Source of the DNA: Hyphomonas pacifica
GTDB taxonomy: Bacteria; Pseudomonadota; Alphaproteobacteria; Caulobacterales; Hyphomonadaceae
Direction of reading: 5' to 3'
Assembly: GCF_000682675.1 (NCBI RefSeq)
Contig: NZ_AWFA01000056.1
Location: 1-64,000, forward strand
Length of the DNA: 64,000 bases
Under the pieces are notes generated by a model that worked only from the letters and a program-made list of their open reading frames with translations, had not been told where the DNA came from and did no database searches. Positions 15,746 to 25,831 of this stretch are shown piece by piece. Every line of letters starts with the position of its first letter. The first letter of the stretch is position 1. The position numbers were made by a program, and so were the translations under genes.

Positions 15746-17677
15746 ATGAAACCAGTCCGCATGATCGCTATGGTCGCTCTGGCGGCGGGGCTTAGCGCCT
15801 GCGCCAGCACTGAGCCGGCCCCGGAAACCGAAATGGAGGCCAATGCTAAGGTCACCCAGACCAGCATGGTCTCCATTGAGATTGCAGAGCAAGACACCAA
15901 GGCCACACCGCCCGGCCCGGGAGACCGGATGCCAACCGGGCGTGATCTGGGCGTGCGCTCAGCGGTCGTCGCCCCGAATGGCGCGGCGGCGACCGCCCAT
16001 CCGCTGGCGACGCAAACAGCACTCGATGTGCTGAAATCCGGCGGCTCGGCGGTCGACGCCGCAATTGCCGCGAATGCGATGCTTGGCTTGGTCGAGCCGA
16101 CGGGAAACGGTATTGGCGGAGACCTGTTCGCAATTGTCTGGGACCCGGAAACGCAGCAGCTTTACGGCTACAATGGCTCAGGCCGCAGCGCGAAGGGCGC
16201 GACGCTTGCCGAGATGCAGGCCAAGGCGGATGAGTTCATGGACGGCGAGGAAATCCCGCCCTTCGGCGCCGCGCCTGTCACCGTGCCCGGGACCGTCGAG
16301 GGCTGGTTCACGCTGCATGAACGGTTCGGCAAGAAGCCGATGGCGGACAATCTGAAGCCCGCCATCACCTATGCCCGCGAAGGCGCGCCGATCCCCGAAG
16401 TCATTTCCTATTATTGGAGCTTTGGCCCCAAACGCTTTGAGCCTGCCTATGAGAGCGGCATGCTTGAAGAGTATGAGAATGCCAGGAAAACCTATTTCTC
16501 CCCTGCGCCCATAGAAGGCAGCCTGTTCCGCAATCCGGATCTGGCCGACACGCTGAGCCAGATTGCCGAAGGCGGACGCGACGCATTCTACAAGGGCAGC
16601 CTCGCGCACCGAATGAATGACTATTTCGAGCGCATTGATGGCTTCCTGACCTATGACGATTTCGCCAGTCATACCGGCGAATGGGTAGAGCCCGTCTGCG
16701 TCACCTATCGCGCGAACTACAAAGTGTGCGAACTGCCGCCAAACACGCAGGGCATCGCCGCGCTGCAGATGTTGCAAATGCTGGAACGGTTTGATTTGCG
16801 GTCCATGGGCTTCGGCTCAGCCGACAGCATCATGGCGCAGGTGGAGGCCAAGCGGCTGGCTTTTGCGGACCGGGCTGCAGGCTATGCCGATCCGGAATAT
16901 TCCGGAATTGAACCGGAAGTTTTCATTCGCCCCGGCTATAACGCAGAGAGAGCAGGCCAGATTGATCTGGCAAAAGCCATGGCTCCCCCGGCACCCGGCT
17001 TTGCCGAGGCTGACGCCAAGCTCAAGGATGGCGACACAACCTATCTCACCGTGACGGACAAGAACGGCATGATGGTCTCGCTGATTCAGTCGAACTATCG
17101 CGGCATGGGCTCCGGCCTCGTCGCGGACGGCATGGGCTTCATGTTCCAGGATCGCGGCCAGCTGTTCAGCCTGGACCCGGACCATCCGAATGTCTGGGAA
17201 CCGGGCAAGCGCCCTTTCCACACGATCATCCCGGCCTTTGCCTTCAAGAAAGACATGCCGGGCTGCCAGGTCCGCGCCGAGCCGATTGAGCAGGCCTGCC
17301 CGTTCGAACCCTGGCTGAGCTTTGGCCTGATGGGCGGCGGGATGCAGCCCCAGGGTCATGTGCAGGTCATCCTGAACCTCGTCGATTACGATATGGGCCT
17401 GCAGGAAGCAGGCGATACGGCGCGCTGGGAACATACCGGCGGGTGCGAGCCGACGAACGACCTCACCGGCGATACCTGCGAAACCGATATGGGCATCGTG
17501 CATCTGGAAAGCGGCATCCCGCCGAAAACCCGCGCCGAACTGGAGGCGCGCGGCCATACAGTCGACTGTTGCAAGGCCAATGCCGGCGGATATCAGGCCA
17601 TCATGCGCGACTTTGAGTCCGGCGCCTGGATCGCCGCCACCGAAATGCGCAAGGATGGCAGCGCGGATGGGTACTAG
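15746..17677 (+). CDS. Gamma-glutamyltransferase (glutathione hydrolase), lipoprotein
   Basis: Ntn-hydrolase precursor of 643 residues that cleaves gamma-glutamyl bonds, typically of glutathione, in the periplasm. The signal MKPVRMIAMVALAAGLSAC with lipobox LSAC suggests a lipid anchor. Large-subunit motifs include GGSAVDAAIAANAMLGLVEP and GNGIGGDLF. Autocleavage and the nucleophile Thr lie in DTTYLTVTD near residue 430, where the usual TTH is TTY. Start ATG 15746 follows GGAGAGG; a GTG three codons upstream is less likely. Confidence 0.9.
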   Translation: MKPVRMIAMVALAAGLSACASTEPAPETEMEANAKVTQTSMVSIEIAEQDTKATPPGPGDRMPTGRDLGVRSAVVAPNGAAATAHPLATQTALDVLKSGGSAVDAAIAANAMLGLVEPTGNGIGGDLFAIVWDPETQQLYGYNGSGRSAKGATLAEMQAKADEFMDGEEIPPFGAAPVTVPGTVEGWFTLHERFGKKPMADNLKPAITYAREGAPIPEVISYYWSFGPKRFEPAYESGMLEEYENARKTYFSPAPIEGSLFRNPDLADTLSQIAEGGRDAFYKGSLAHRMNDYFERIDGFLTYDDFASHTGEWVEPVCVTYRANYKVCELPPNTQGIAALQMLQMLERFDLRSMGFGSADSIMAQVEAKRLAFADRAAGYADPEYSGIEPEVFIRPGYNAERAGQIDLAKAMAPPAPGFAEADAKLKDGDTTYLTVTDKNGMMVSLIQSNYRGMGSGLVADGMGFMFQDRGQLFSLDPDHPNVWEPGKRPFHTIIPAFAFKKDMPGCQVRAEPIEQACPFEPWLSFGLMGGGMQPQGHVQVILNLVDYDMGLQEAGDTARWEHTGGCEPTNDLTGDTCETDMGIVHLESGIPPKTRAELEARGHTVDCCKANAGGYQAIMRDFESGAWIAATEMRKDGSADGY

Positions 17678-17709
17678 GCAGTGAAAGCAACGCCGGTTAG
17701 GGAGGGCGT

Positions 17710-18363
17710 ATGACGAACACGATCCCTCCCGAAGCCCCTGCCGACTGCCCTCTTTGCCCGCGTCTTGTCGCGTATCGGGAAGAAGTGGCAGAGAAACATC
17801 CGGACTGGTTCAATGGCGCCGTGCCGAGCTTCGGGCCGGAGACGGCAGAGCTTCTGATCATCGGCCTTGCGCCGGGTGTGACCGGAGCGAACCGCACAGG
17901 CCGGCCTTTCACGGGCGACTGGGCCGGTGACCTGCTCTATGCGACAATCGACAAGTTCGGATATTCGACGGGCAAGTTCGATGCGCGCCCGGATGACGGG
18001 CTGAAGCTGAAACGTGCAATGATTACCAATGCCGTGCGCTGTGTCCCGCCGCAGAACAAGCCGGTCGGCGCCGAGATCAATCAGTGCCGCCAGTTCCTGA
18101 CCGCCCGCATTGATGCCCTGCCCAAACTGAAAGCGATGGTCTGCCTTGGCAAGATTTCCCACGATTCGACCGTGCGAACGCTGGGCCTGAAACTCAAGGA
18201 TTATCCGTTCGGACACGGAACACATTACAATGTGGAGATTGACGGCCGCAAGGTGGCGCTGATCTCATCCTACCACTGCAGCCGCTACAATACGAACACC
18301 GGCCGCCTGACGGCAGAGATGTTCGAAGACGTCTTTGCAATGGCGAAAAAGGTAACGGGGTAA
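17710..18363 (+). CDS. Family 5 (UDGb) uracil-DNA glycosylase
   Basis: Iron-sulfur uracil-DNA glycosylase of 217 residues for base excision of uracil and other deaminated bases. Motif A, GLAPGVTGANRTGRPFTGD, is at 52-70 and is typical of UDGb. Cys13, Cys16, Cys111 and Cys126 are positioned as the [4Fe-4S] ligands. Motif B reads YHCSRYNTNTGRLT, with Cys where Pro is usual in HPS. It starts 32 bp after the GGT gene and is followed after 4 bp by a small exported protein gene. Confidence 0.9.
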   Translation: MTNTIPPEAPADCPLCPRLVAYREEVAEKHPDWFNGAVPSFGPETAELLIIGLAPGVTGANRTGRPFTGDWAGDLLYATIDKFGYSTGKFDARPDDGLKLKRAMITNAVRCVPPQNKPVGAEINQCRQFLTARIDALPKLKAMVCLGKISHDSTVRTLGLKLKDYPFGHGTHYNVEIDGRKVALISSYHCSRYNTNTGRLTAEMFEDVFAMAKKVTG

Positions 18364-18367
18364 GCGC

Positions 18368-18781
18368 GTGAAGGTTTCCGGCAGCCCTCTTGTCATCGCA
18401 GCCATTTTTAGCGCCCTTGCATGCCCCGGCACGCAAGCTCAGGAAGTCCCGTCTACGGACATGATGTGCGACGGCGTATTCATGTCGGAAGAGACAGGAG
18501 ACGAAGAGATATACGTCCCCCGCTTTGCCGTAATCCTGTCAGACGGAACTGTAGAGATCAGCGGCGCGTCAGTATTCGATGGCCTGTACGAAATCTATGA
18601 CGCCTCACCCAGCGAGTACGCGTTCGCACTTACAGGCCAGCTGCCGGAAGACGAAGAATTCCTGAGCGGGTCCGTAAACAGGCTGGATGGCACGATAAGC
18701 CTGGTGCGCCTGTATAATGCCAGCCAGATCTGGACCCACCGCCTTGACGCACAGTGCCAGCCCATGCGGCAGCTGTTCTAG
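18368..18781 (+). CDS. Exported protein of unknown function
   Basis: A 137-residue protein with an N-terminal signal (MKVSGSPLVIAAIFSALACPGTQAQ). The mature part is beta-rich and acidic, with two Cys near its ends (MMCDGVF and DAQCQPM) that may pair. No family recognised. It starts 4 bp after the uracil-DNA glycosylase stop, so the two are probably co-transcribed, although no functional link is evident. Confidence 0.7.
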   Translation: MKVSGSPLVIAAIFSALACPGTQAQEVPSTDMMCDGVFMSEETGDEEIYVPRFAVILSDGTVEISGASVFDGLYEIYDASPSEYAFALTGQLPEDEEFLSGSVNRLDGTISLVRLYNASQIWTHRLDAQCQPMRQLF

Positions 18782-18787
18782 GCGCGG

Positions 18788-19267
18788 CTAACTTTCCTTC
18801 AGGATACGTGCCTTCTGGCGCTGCCAGTCACGCTTGGCTTCTACGTCGCGCTTATCATGGCTCTTGCGACCTGTGGCGAGGCCGATAAGAAGTTTCGCAA
18901 GGCCGCGTTCATTGAAATAGAGCTTCAGAGGCACAATTGTACGGCCCGCGCGATCAACGCCCTGGGTCAGCTTCGCCAGTTCCCGTTTGGAGACGAGCAG
19001 CTTCCGTTTGCGCTTGGGCTCATGGTTGAAGCGGTTTGCCGCATTATAGATCGGGATATCAGCATTGATCAGATAGAGGCCGCCATCTTCCGGGCTGACA
19101 TAGGCTTCGGCAATATTGGCCTTGCCCTCACGAAGGGACTTTACCTCAGAGCCGACCAGCATGATGCCAGCCTCCAGCGTATCCTCAACCGCGTAATCGC
19201 GGCGGGAGCGGCGGTTTTCCGCGACCAACCCATCCGAGCGGCCTTTTGCCTGGTTCTTCTTTGACAT
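18788..19267 (-). CDS. smpB: SsrA-binding protein SmpB
   Basis: Binds tmRNA and is required for trans-translation rescue of stalled ribosomes. The 159-residue protein has the OB-fold core: [39 protein letters not shown] and [19 protein letters not shown]. The basic C-terminal tail ([20 protein letters not shown]) enters the decoding centre. It lies 9 bp downstream of dapA on the same strand, a common alphaproteobacterial order. The tmRNA gene itself is not in the window. Confidence 0.97.
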   Translation of the reverse strand: MSKKNQAKGRSDGLVAENRRSRRDYAVEDTLEAGIMLVGSEVKSLREGKANIAEAYVSPEDGGLYLINADIPIYNAANRFNHEPKRKRKLLVSKRELAKLTQGVDRAGRTIVPLKLYFNERGLAKLLIGLATGRKSHDKRDVEAKRDWQRQKARILKES

Positions 19268-19276
19268 GGACCTGAT

Positions 19277-20158
19277 TTAGGCGCTCAGGCCCGCACTTGC
19301 CATGGCCTGATCAATTTCCGCTCGTTTTTCTGCACTGGGCGGCGTAATCGGCAGGCGCACCTCATCGGTGCACAGGCCAAGCTTGGAGAGAGCATATTTC
19401 GCCGGGCCGGGCGATGGCGAGCAGAACATCGCCTTGTGAAGGCGGATCAGCTTGCGCTCAATCGCACGAGCCTCATCCAGATTTCCGGCATGGAAAGCAG
19501 TGTGCATTGCGGCGCAGGCATCCGGCATAACATTGGCCGTAACCGAGATGCAGCCCATGCCGCCCATGGCGAGAAAGCCGAGCGCGCTCGGGTCATCGCC
19601 CGACAATTGCACGAACTGTGTGCCTTCCGGAATGGCGGCAGCATGCTGGCTGACCCGGGCGAGATCGCCTGCCGCATCCTTGATGCCGACAATGTTCGGT
19701 AATTGCGCCAATTGGGCCACAGCGGCAGGCTGAAGGTCTACAACGGTACGACCGGGCACATTATAGAGCAGAATGGGCAGGGCAACTGCGTCATTGATCG
19801 CCTTGAAATGGGCGATCAGCCCGTCCTGATTGGGATTGTTGTAATAAGGGCAAACAACAAGCGCTGCATCAGCGCCGACCGCCTTGGCGTGCTCGACCAA
19901 CTCGATCGCCTCATCTGTTGCGTTGGCCCCGGCCCCGGCGATAACGGGCACGCGGCCTTTGGTAATTTCAACACAAAGCGTTACGACATCTTTATGTTCT
20001 TGGGTGGACAGTGTGGACGTCTCGCCTGTGGTTCCGACGGGGACGAGCGCACTGGAACCGCCCGCAATCTGGCGTTCTACCAGCGCTGCGAACGCGTCCC
20101 GGTCAACGGCACCATTTCTGAAAGGAGTGACGAGAGCTGGGATTGAGCCATGAAACAT
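19277..20158 (-). CDS. dapA: 4-hydroxy-tetrahydrodipicolinate synthase DapA
   Basis: Condenses pyruvate with aspartate semialdehyde in the lysine and diaminopimelate pathway. The product is 293 residues from ATG 20158 ([13 protein letters not shown]), the standard N-terminus; the frame is open for 22 more codons upstream without homology. The active-site set is complete: GTTGE at 42-46, Tyr132 in LYNVPGRT and the Schiff-base Lys160 in GIKDAAGD. It is divergent from the lytic transglycosylase gene, matching a shared role in peptidoglycan supply and turnover, though this may be chance. Confidence 0.97.
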   Translation of the reverse strand: MFHGSIPALVTPFRNGAVDRDAFAALVERQIAGGSSALVPVGTTGETSTLSTQEHKDVVTLCVEITKGRVPVIAGAGANATDEAIELVEHAKAVGADAALVVCPYYNNPNQDGLIAHFKAINDAVALPILLYNVPGRTVVDLQPAAVAQLAQLPNIVGIKDAAGDLARVSQHAAAIPEGTQFVQLSGDDPSALGFLAMGGMGCISVTANVMPDACAAMHTAFHAGNLDEARAIERKLIRLHKAMFCSPSPGPAKYALSKLGLCTDEVRLPITPPSAEKRAEIDQAMASAGLSA

Positions 20159-20260
20159 CGTAAATTTGCCGCGATTCAGGTGTTGTTTGTTTTGTTCGAA
20201 TATAAACCGCCAAAGCCTTCTCACGCTTTGGCCAAGAAATAAACTCCGCTGAGCTGTAAC

Positions 20261-22285
20261 ATGATGCGACCCCTTGCCATTCTTGCCTCAATTGCCGTGC
20301 TGGCGCAGGGCGCTGCTGCTGCGGGCGTACCTGAAACGCCGAGCCTGAAACCTGCGCGCACCTATCAATCCCAGGTCACAGACGCCAAAAATGCGGAAAT
20401 CCTGCACAAGGCGCTGAAAGCTGCAGGTAGTTATGACTGGCCCACAGTGGCCCGTTTGCAGTCCCAGACCTCTGATCCGGATGTGCGCAACCTCATCATG
20501 TGGGTCCGCGCCAGCCAGGGCGTTCCGGGCATGAATTTCTCGGAAATCTCGTTTGCGCTGGAAAAGCTGAATGACTGGCCGCGAACCTCTGCCATGCAGC
20601 GCCGCGCGGAAGAGATTATCGGCGAGTCCAATTATAGCCACAAGGAACGTATCGACTGGCTAACCAAATCAGGCCCGATAACCGGCGCCGGCAAGGTCGC
20701 GCTGGCCGAAAGCTGGAAAGCCATTGGAGAACCCGGCAAAGCCTTCGAAACAATCCGCGATGCCTGGCACAACAATTCGATGGATCGTGATACGGAACGC
20801 AAGGTTCTGGCTGATTATGGTAATCAGTTGACCCAGGAGGACCATCGAGCCCGCGTTGAATTTTTGCTCTGGACTAACCAGCGCACATCAGCCTCGAAAC
20901 TGAAATACCTGCTGACTGCCGACTATCAGAAACTGGTAGACGCTCGCATCGGTCTGGCCGCCCGCTCCCGCGATGTGGACGCACTGGTAAATGCCGTGCC
21001 CGCACATCTGCAGGACAACCCCGGACTTCTTTACGAGCGCGCCAAATGGCGCCGCCAGAAGCTGCGCAATCAGGATCTCGCAACGCCACTGCTGACCGAA
21101 ATTGATGGCAATGATGTGCCCGAAGCCGGGCGCTCGCGGCTCTGGGACGAGCGTAACATTGCCATCCGAACCGACCTGAAGGACGGTAACTGGACGCGGG
21201 CCTATCAACTGGCCGCGCCGCACGGCATGGAGTCCGGCGCAGACTTTGCCGAGGCTGAATGGGTCTCCGGCTGGATCGCGCTGCGCCTGACCAATGATGC
21301 ACACCGCAGTCTGCAGCATTTTGAAACCATGTCAGATGGCGTCTCGACACCGATCAGCCTGGCCCGGGGCAAGTATTGGGCCGGCCGCGCCAAGGATGCG
21401 CTGGGCGACCCGGCGAACGCCCGCACAAGCTATAGCGCAGCAGCCGAGCACAAATTCACCTATTATGGACAGCTGGCGGCCGAGCGCCTTGGCGACAAGA
21501 AACTAGACTTCGTAAAATCTGTCGACCCGACGCCGGAACAGATCGAGGCCTTTGAAAGCCGCCCTATGGTGCGAGCGCTGCGCCTTCTGGGAGAGGCGGG
21601 GGAAGACAGACTGTTCCGTCAGTTCGCCTATCATTTGGACGACTTGCTGACGAGCGAAGCCGACTATCTGTTGCTTGCCCGTATGGCGACAGAATATCAG
21701 GTGCCGGATGTCGGCGTGCGCGGGGCAAAAGCAGGCCTTGCCAAGGGTATCGTTGCGACAGATGCGGCCTATCCCGTGGTTGCCTATCCGCTACTGAAGG
21801 AGCCGCAAGTGGAACGCCCGCTGATGCTGGCCCTGTCACGTCAGGAAAGCGAGATGAACCCGAACGCGATCAGCCATGTCGGCGCACGCGGCCTGATGCA
21901 GTTCATGCCGGCCACTGCCTCACGCGAGGCAAAGATGAGCGGCCTGCCTTACCGCAAATCCTGGCTGACAGACGACCCAGGCTATAACATGACACTTGGC
22001 GGCCAGCACCTCGACACTTTGCTGTCGCGCTTCAATGGTAGCTACATCATGACAGCGGCGGCCTATAATGCCGGGCCGTCACGTCCGCGCCAATGGGCGG
22101 AGGATTATGGTGATCCGCGCACAGGGCAGGTCGATCCGATCGACTGGGTGGAGTTCATTCCATTCTCTGAGACACGCAACTATGTGCAGCGTGTGCTGGA
22201 AAACACACAGGTTTACCGTCAGCGCCTGCTGGGTGAGCCGGTTGAAATCCAGATTGAAGAAGACCTGAAGCGCGGGCGGGAATAA
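20261..22285 (+). CDS. Soluble lytic murein transglycosylase (Slt-like)
   Basis: Periplasmic muramidase that cleaves the MurNAc-GlcNAc bond to anhydro-muropeptides, 674 residues. The signal peptide is [21 protein letters not shown] long alpha-superhelical region of short repeats covers residues 40-490, as in Slt70. The catalytic SLT domain begins near 520, with Glu at about 529 in [19 protein letters not shown] followed by [10 protein letters not shown] and AAYNAGPSR. Length and order match family 1A. Confidence 0.94.
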   Translation: MMRPLAILASIAVLAQGAAAAGVPETPSLKPARTYQSQVTDAKNAEILHKALKAAGSYDWPTVARLQSQTSDPDVRNLIMWVRASQGVPGMNFSEISFALEKLNDWPRTSAMQRRAEEIIGESNYSHKERIDWLTKSGPITGAGKVALAESWKAIGEPGKAFETIRDAWHNNSMDRDTERKVLADYGNQLTQEDHRARVEFLLWTNQRTSASKLKYLLTADYQKLVDARIGLAARSRDVDALVNAVPAHLQDNPGLLYERAKWRRQKLRNQDLATPLLTEIDGNDVPEAGRSRLWDERNIAIRTDLKDGNWTRAYQLAAPHGMESGADFAEAEWVSGWIALRLTNDAHRSLQHFETMSDGVSTPISLARGKYWAGRAKDALGDPANARTSYSAAAEHKFTYYGQLAAERLGDKKLDFVKSVDPTPEQIEAFESRPMVRALRLLGEAGEDRLFRQFAYHLDDLLTSEADYLLLARMATEYQVPDVGVRGAKAGLAKGIVATDAAYPVVAYPLLKEPQVERPLMLALSRQESEMNPNAISHVGARGLMQFMPATASREAKMSGLPYRKSWLTDDPGYNMTLGGQHLDTLLSRFNGSYIMTAAAYNAGPSRPRQWAEDYGDPRTGQVDPIDWVEFIPFSETRNYVQRVLENTQVYRQRLLGEPVEIQIEEDLKRGRE

Positions 22286-22291
22286 CCCGCC
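22275..22291. terminator. GC-rich hairpin between convergent genes
   Basis: GGCGGG and CCCGCC pair around AATAA, spanning the Slt stop codon and lying 10 bp before the stop of the convergent TPP-enzyme gene. No U-run on either side, so its role as a terminator is uncertain. Confidence 0.4.
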
Positions 22292-22300
22292 CCGCCAGAC

Positions 22301-23872
22301 TTATCGTGCAGGAACGTGCGCAGCAATCAATTGTGGCCCGTCCGCCGCAAAGGCGCGCTCCAGTGCGGCGTCAAACTCTTCCGCATCGGTCGCATTAACG
22401 GCCGGAACGCCTTGCGCTTCCGACAGTTTCACCCAATCAATTTCCGGGTGGCCAAGACCAAGCAGATCCTGTGCCACCGGTCCTGGATTGCCAGCCCCGG
22501 TACGGGCAAGCTCAATATTCAGGATACGGTAGGAGTGATTCACAAAGACGACATTCACGACATTCGCGCCCTCTCGCGCCATGCTCCACAGCGCCTGATT
22601 GGTATACATGCCTGCACCATCGCCAGAGATGCACAGCGTCTTGCGATCAGGTGCAGCCAGAGACGCGCCGAGGGCTAGCGGCATGCCCTGCCCGATCGCA
22701 CCACCTGTCAGCATCATCCATTCATGCGGCCGAGCGCGTTGGGTCATCAGGAAGCATGGCAGGCCATTTGACACGCCATCATCAGAGACGAAGGTGCCCT
22801 CCGGCATGTGCCTTACGATGGAGGCTGCAACGGTCATCGCATTCAAGTCTCCAGACGGCAGACCCGGCATTTCCAGAACCGCGACATCGGCCGCTTCCTT
22901 CGCACCGAGGGCATCGGCCAGGGCCTCCAGAATAGCGGCGCTATCGGATTCGGGACCGCCAAGTATCATGGGTGTACAGCCTTCCGGTACGAGTACGCTG
23001 GGCTTGCCCGGATAGGAGAAGAAGGCGACGGGCACCTGCGTACCGGCAATCAGCATCAGGTCTGAGCCTTCAAGATCCGTCATCGCCCCTTCGGCAAAAT
23101 ATTGCATCCGGTCCGGGATAAAGCGCCCTGCGCCGCGGGCCTGGCGTGGGAAAAAGGTATCCGTCAGCACACGTACACCTGCCGCCTTCACACGAGCAGC
23201 CTGCGCGATACCAGCCTCCGTCAGGGCTGTGCCACTGATGATGATGACAGGCTTGCTGGCGGACTTCACAGCGGCTGCAGCTGCTTCTATGCGGGCGCCA
23301 TCAGGCTTACGTAGCGTAGGACGCACGCGCGCCTTGCCGGGTTTGCCGCCTTCAAGCCAGGCCGTGTCTGCAGGAAGCACAAGAGACACAGGCCCCGCCA
23401 CCGGGCCAAAGCTTGCCTCCCATGCCTCAGCGGCCATTTCGCCGACCGCGCTAACCTTGTCTGCCGATTTGATCCAGTTGGAGTTCGGCCCAGCCATACC
23501 GGTAATGTCAGAGGTCAGCGGTGCATCATAGCGCTGGTGAGGCACAGCATGATCGCCGATCACATTGATCATTGGCGTCCAGGCTCGGCGCGCATTATGG
23601 ATGTTTGCCCCGCCATTCAGATACCCTGCGCCAAGATGCAGCAACGTCATGGCCGGGTCGCCAGTGACACGCGCATGACCATCTGCGGCACCAGTTGCCA
23701 CACCCTCGAACAGGCAGAGTACGGACTTGATACGCGGCTCATGGTCCAACGCTGTGACAAGGTGCATCTCGGATGTACCGGGATTGGCGAAACAGGCTTT
23801 CACGCCATGATCTGCCAGTGTGGAGACGAGCGCCTCGGCTCCGGTCATCTTCTGAATGGGTTGATCGGTCAT
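22301..23872 (-). CDS. Thiamine-diphosphate-dependent decarboxylase/acetolactate synthase-like
   Basis: TPP enzyme of 523 residues with the three-domain pyruvate oxidase/decarboxylase fold. The conserved N-terminal Glu is in CLFEGVATGAADG. The TPP-binding motif starts GDGAGMYTNQ and ends about 28 residues later at VNHSY. It is shorter than true AHAS large subunits and has no adjacent ilvN, so biosynthesis of branched-chain amino acids is unlikely. It shares a strand with the CoA ligase gene 47 bp upstream, suggesting a catabolic pair, perhaps a 2-keto acid decarboxylase. Confidence 0.85.
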   Translation of the reverse strand: MTDQPIQKMTGAEALVSTLADHGVKACFANPGTSEMHLVTALDHEPRIKSVLCLFEGVATGAADGHARVTGDPAMTLLHLGAGYLNGGANIHNARRAWTPMINVIGDHAVPHQRYDAPLTSDITGMAGPNSNWIKSADKVSAVGEMAAEAWEASFGPVAGPVSLVLPADTAWLEGGKPGKARVRPTLRKPDGARIEAAAAAVKSASKPVIIISGTALTEAGIAQAARVKAAGVRVLTDTFFPRQARGAGRFIPDRMQYFAEGAMTDLEGSDLMLIAGTQVPVAFFSYPGKPSVLVPEGCTPMILGGPESDSAAILEALADALGAKEAADVAVLEMPGLPSGDLNAMTVAASIVRHMPEGTFVSDDGVSNGLPCFLMTQRARPHEWMMLTGGAIGQGMPLALGASLAAPDRKTLCISGDGAGMYTNQALWSMAREGANVVNVVFVNHSYRILNIELARTGAGNPGPVAQDLLGLGHPEIDWVKLSEAQGVPAVNATDAEEFDAALERAFAADGPQLIAAHVPAR

Positions 23873-23919
23873 TGGTGTTCCCTCTGAAGTATCTGGTTCT
23901 TGATGCTGTGTTCTGTCGC

Positions 23920-25794
23920 TTACAGGATCAGGAGCGTGTCCTGCGCTGCGCTGTCTTCTGCATAGAGCAATTCAACCTGATCCTGCCGCAGGACCTGCGT
24001 GCGGGACTGGTTGATATAGCCCTTTTCGGTAATCTCTCCGTCATCCGCGCGGGGTTGTTCGGCCTGCAACAGAATACGTGCAATCCGCGCCGACGCGTTC
24101 GGGTGATGCCTGTTGTGCGCCTCCAGCCCGCCGCGAATCTTCGCAATCACGTCTGGATGCCGAATCAAATCGCTTAGCGGCATTTCTTTGCCGACCAACC
24201 GCTTGCACCAAGCTTCGTTCAGAAAGCCCAAAAGACGCACATCATTCTTGTTTAGCCCACAGACGACAGCATCCGCCAGGGCACCGCCTGTCGCGGCAAC
24301 GGCCTGTACGCGCACGGTGCCCGCCGACACCCATGTGCCATTTGCCAACTTGAACTCTTCTGCCGTGCGGCCATCAAAGGCCAGCCCGCGCTCCGGCTTG
24401 TTCGGGTCCACGAACTTCACGGCATCGCCCAGCTTGTAAAAGCCTTCTTCGTCAAAGGCCTCTGCCGTCTTTTGGGCATTGCGGAAATAGCCGGGGGTCA
24501 CATTTACGCCCTTGACGCGCAGTTCCATCTTCTCGGTATTGGGCACCATCTTGAACGTGTTGCCCGGCAGCGGCAGGCCGATCAGGCCCATCCGATCATT
24601 CGGCCAATGAACATTGGAGGCGGTCGGCGCCGTCTCTGTGGCACCATAGCCTGCCGAGAGCGAAATGCGCTCGCCCGTGATGCGCACGGCCACGGACTGA
24701 ATGCGCTCGTAAATGTCCTGCCCCATGGACGCCCCGCCATAGGCCATACAGATCAGGCGCGAGAAAAACGTCTCGGCCAGTTCATCATCGCGCTCCAGTT
24801 CCGTCGCCAGGGCGGCCCAGGCCGCCGGCACGGTGGTGTGCTGTGTTGTGGCAACGTCTTTCAGGTTCCGAAGCATTTCCGGCAGGCGCCCAGGCGTTGG
24901 CGCGCCTTGGTCGATATAAAGCGTTCCGCCCCAATCGAGCATATTGTGCAAAATGGAGTGCGCCCCATAGGTGTGGCTCCATGGCAGGAAATTGCACATA
25001 ACCTGCGGGCCGCCTGTAAGCTCATCGAGGCGGTCTTCATCCCAGACAGAGCGTATCATCCGTGCATTTGAAGCCACCATGCCCTGCAGATTGATCACCG
25101 CCTTTGGCTCACCCGTGGAGCCGGACGTCATCATGTATTTGGCGACCGTATCCGGCGTCAGCCTGTCATAGGCCGCGTCAACGGCCTCGGTCGGCGCGCG
25201 CATGAATTGTTCAAGACGCACCGCCTCGCATCGCTCAGGCGCACGGCCGCTATAGATGACGAGACGCTCTGTCAGGTCCATCCCGTCCAGCGCGCGCTGA
25301 TAGTCAACGCCGTCCTCGACATAGATGAATTTCGGCTGTGTCAGGCCATTGATATATTTCAGGCGCCCCAGATCTTCGCTGAGCAGCGCATAGGCTGGTG
25401 TCACCGGCACAGCCGGGCTGCCTGCCCACATGGCGGCGTACATGATCAACGCATTGGAGATGGAATTCTTCGACAGGATCATCAGCGGCGCATACTGCCC
25501 ACCCCCAGCATCCAGGAAGCCCTGCGCCAGTCTGCGCACGGACGCGAGGCCCGCTTCATAGGTGACGGTATTCCAGCCTTCGGCGGCGAAGTTTTCCGGG
25601 TCACGCTCTGCCAGCCACACCGTATCCGGCCGCTCGGCGGCCCATCTCACCAGCGGTGCCAGCATGTGCGGGGGGCACGCCTTTAGCGGCTGGCCATTGT
25701 TCAGATAAATTGTTCCATCTGGTTGGCGGTCGACCTCCAGCTTCAGGGGCAGATAAGGTACTTCCCGAAAAGGTATGTCTGACGTGTCAGCCAT
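23920..25794 (-). CDS. Feruloyl-CoA synthase-like AMP-dependent acyl-CoA ligase
   Basis: Adenylate-forming enzyme of 624 residues that activates an acid as its CoA thioester using ATP. Motifs seen are the P-loop-like MMTSGSTGEPKAVIN near residue 220, SAGYGATETAP near 390, and FDGRTAEEFKLANGTWV near 475. The ending RDQVELLYAEDSAAQDTLLIL and the opening FREVPYLPLKLEV resemble feruloyl-CoA synthases. No hydratase-aldolase of the ferulate pathway is next to it; a TPP enzyme is instead. The aromatic substrate is inferred only from family resemblance. Confidence 0.85.
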   Translation of the reverse strand: MADTSDIPFREVPYLPLKLEVDRQPDGTIYLNNGQPLKACPPHMLAPLVRWAAERPDTVWLAERDPENFAAEGWNTVTYEAGLASVRRLAQGFLDAGGGQYAPLMILSKNSISNALIMYAAMWAGSPAVPVTPAYALLSEDLGRLKYINGLTQPKFIYVEDGVDYQRALDGMDLTERLVIYSGRAPERCEAVRLEQFMRAPTEAVDAAYDRLTPDTVAKYMMTSGSTGEPKAVINLQGMVASNARMIRSVWDEDRLDELTGGPQVMCNFLPWSHTYGAHSILHNMLDWGGTLYIDQGAPTPGRLPEMLRNLKDVATTQHTTVPAAWAALATELERDDELAETFFSRLICMAYGGASMGQDIYERIQSVAVRITGERISLSAGYGATETAPTASNVHWPNDRMGLIGLPLPGNTFKMVPNTEKMELRVKGVNVTPGYFRNAQKTAEAFDEEGFYKLGDAVKFVDPNKPERGLAFDGRTAEEFKLANGTWVSAGTVRVQAVAATGGALADAVVCGLNKNDVRLLGFLNEAWCKRLVGKEMPLSDLIRHPDVIAKIRGGLEAHNRHHPNASARIARILLQAEQPRADDGEITEKGYINQSRTQVLRQDQVELLYAEDSAAQDTLLIL

Positions 25795-25831
25795 GGTGTC
25801 AGCGTTTCATCCCCGATTTTATCTTGTCGCG

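Noticed and set aside
15622-15795. Short frame MPVWSSFGRGWGLRD... between the VOC and GGT genes
   Set aside because: It has a purine-rich stretch before ATG 15622 but overlaps the signal peptide of the GGT gene in another frame and loses any protein-like character after about 35 residues.
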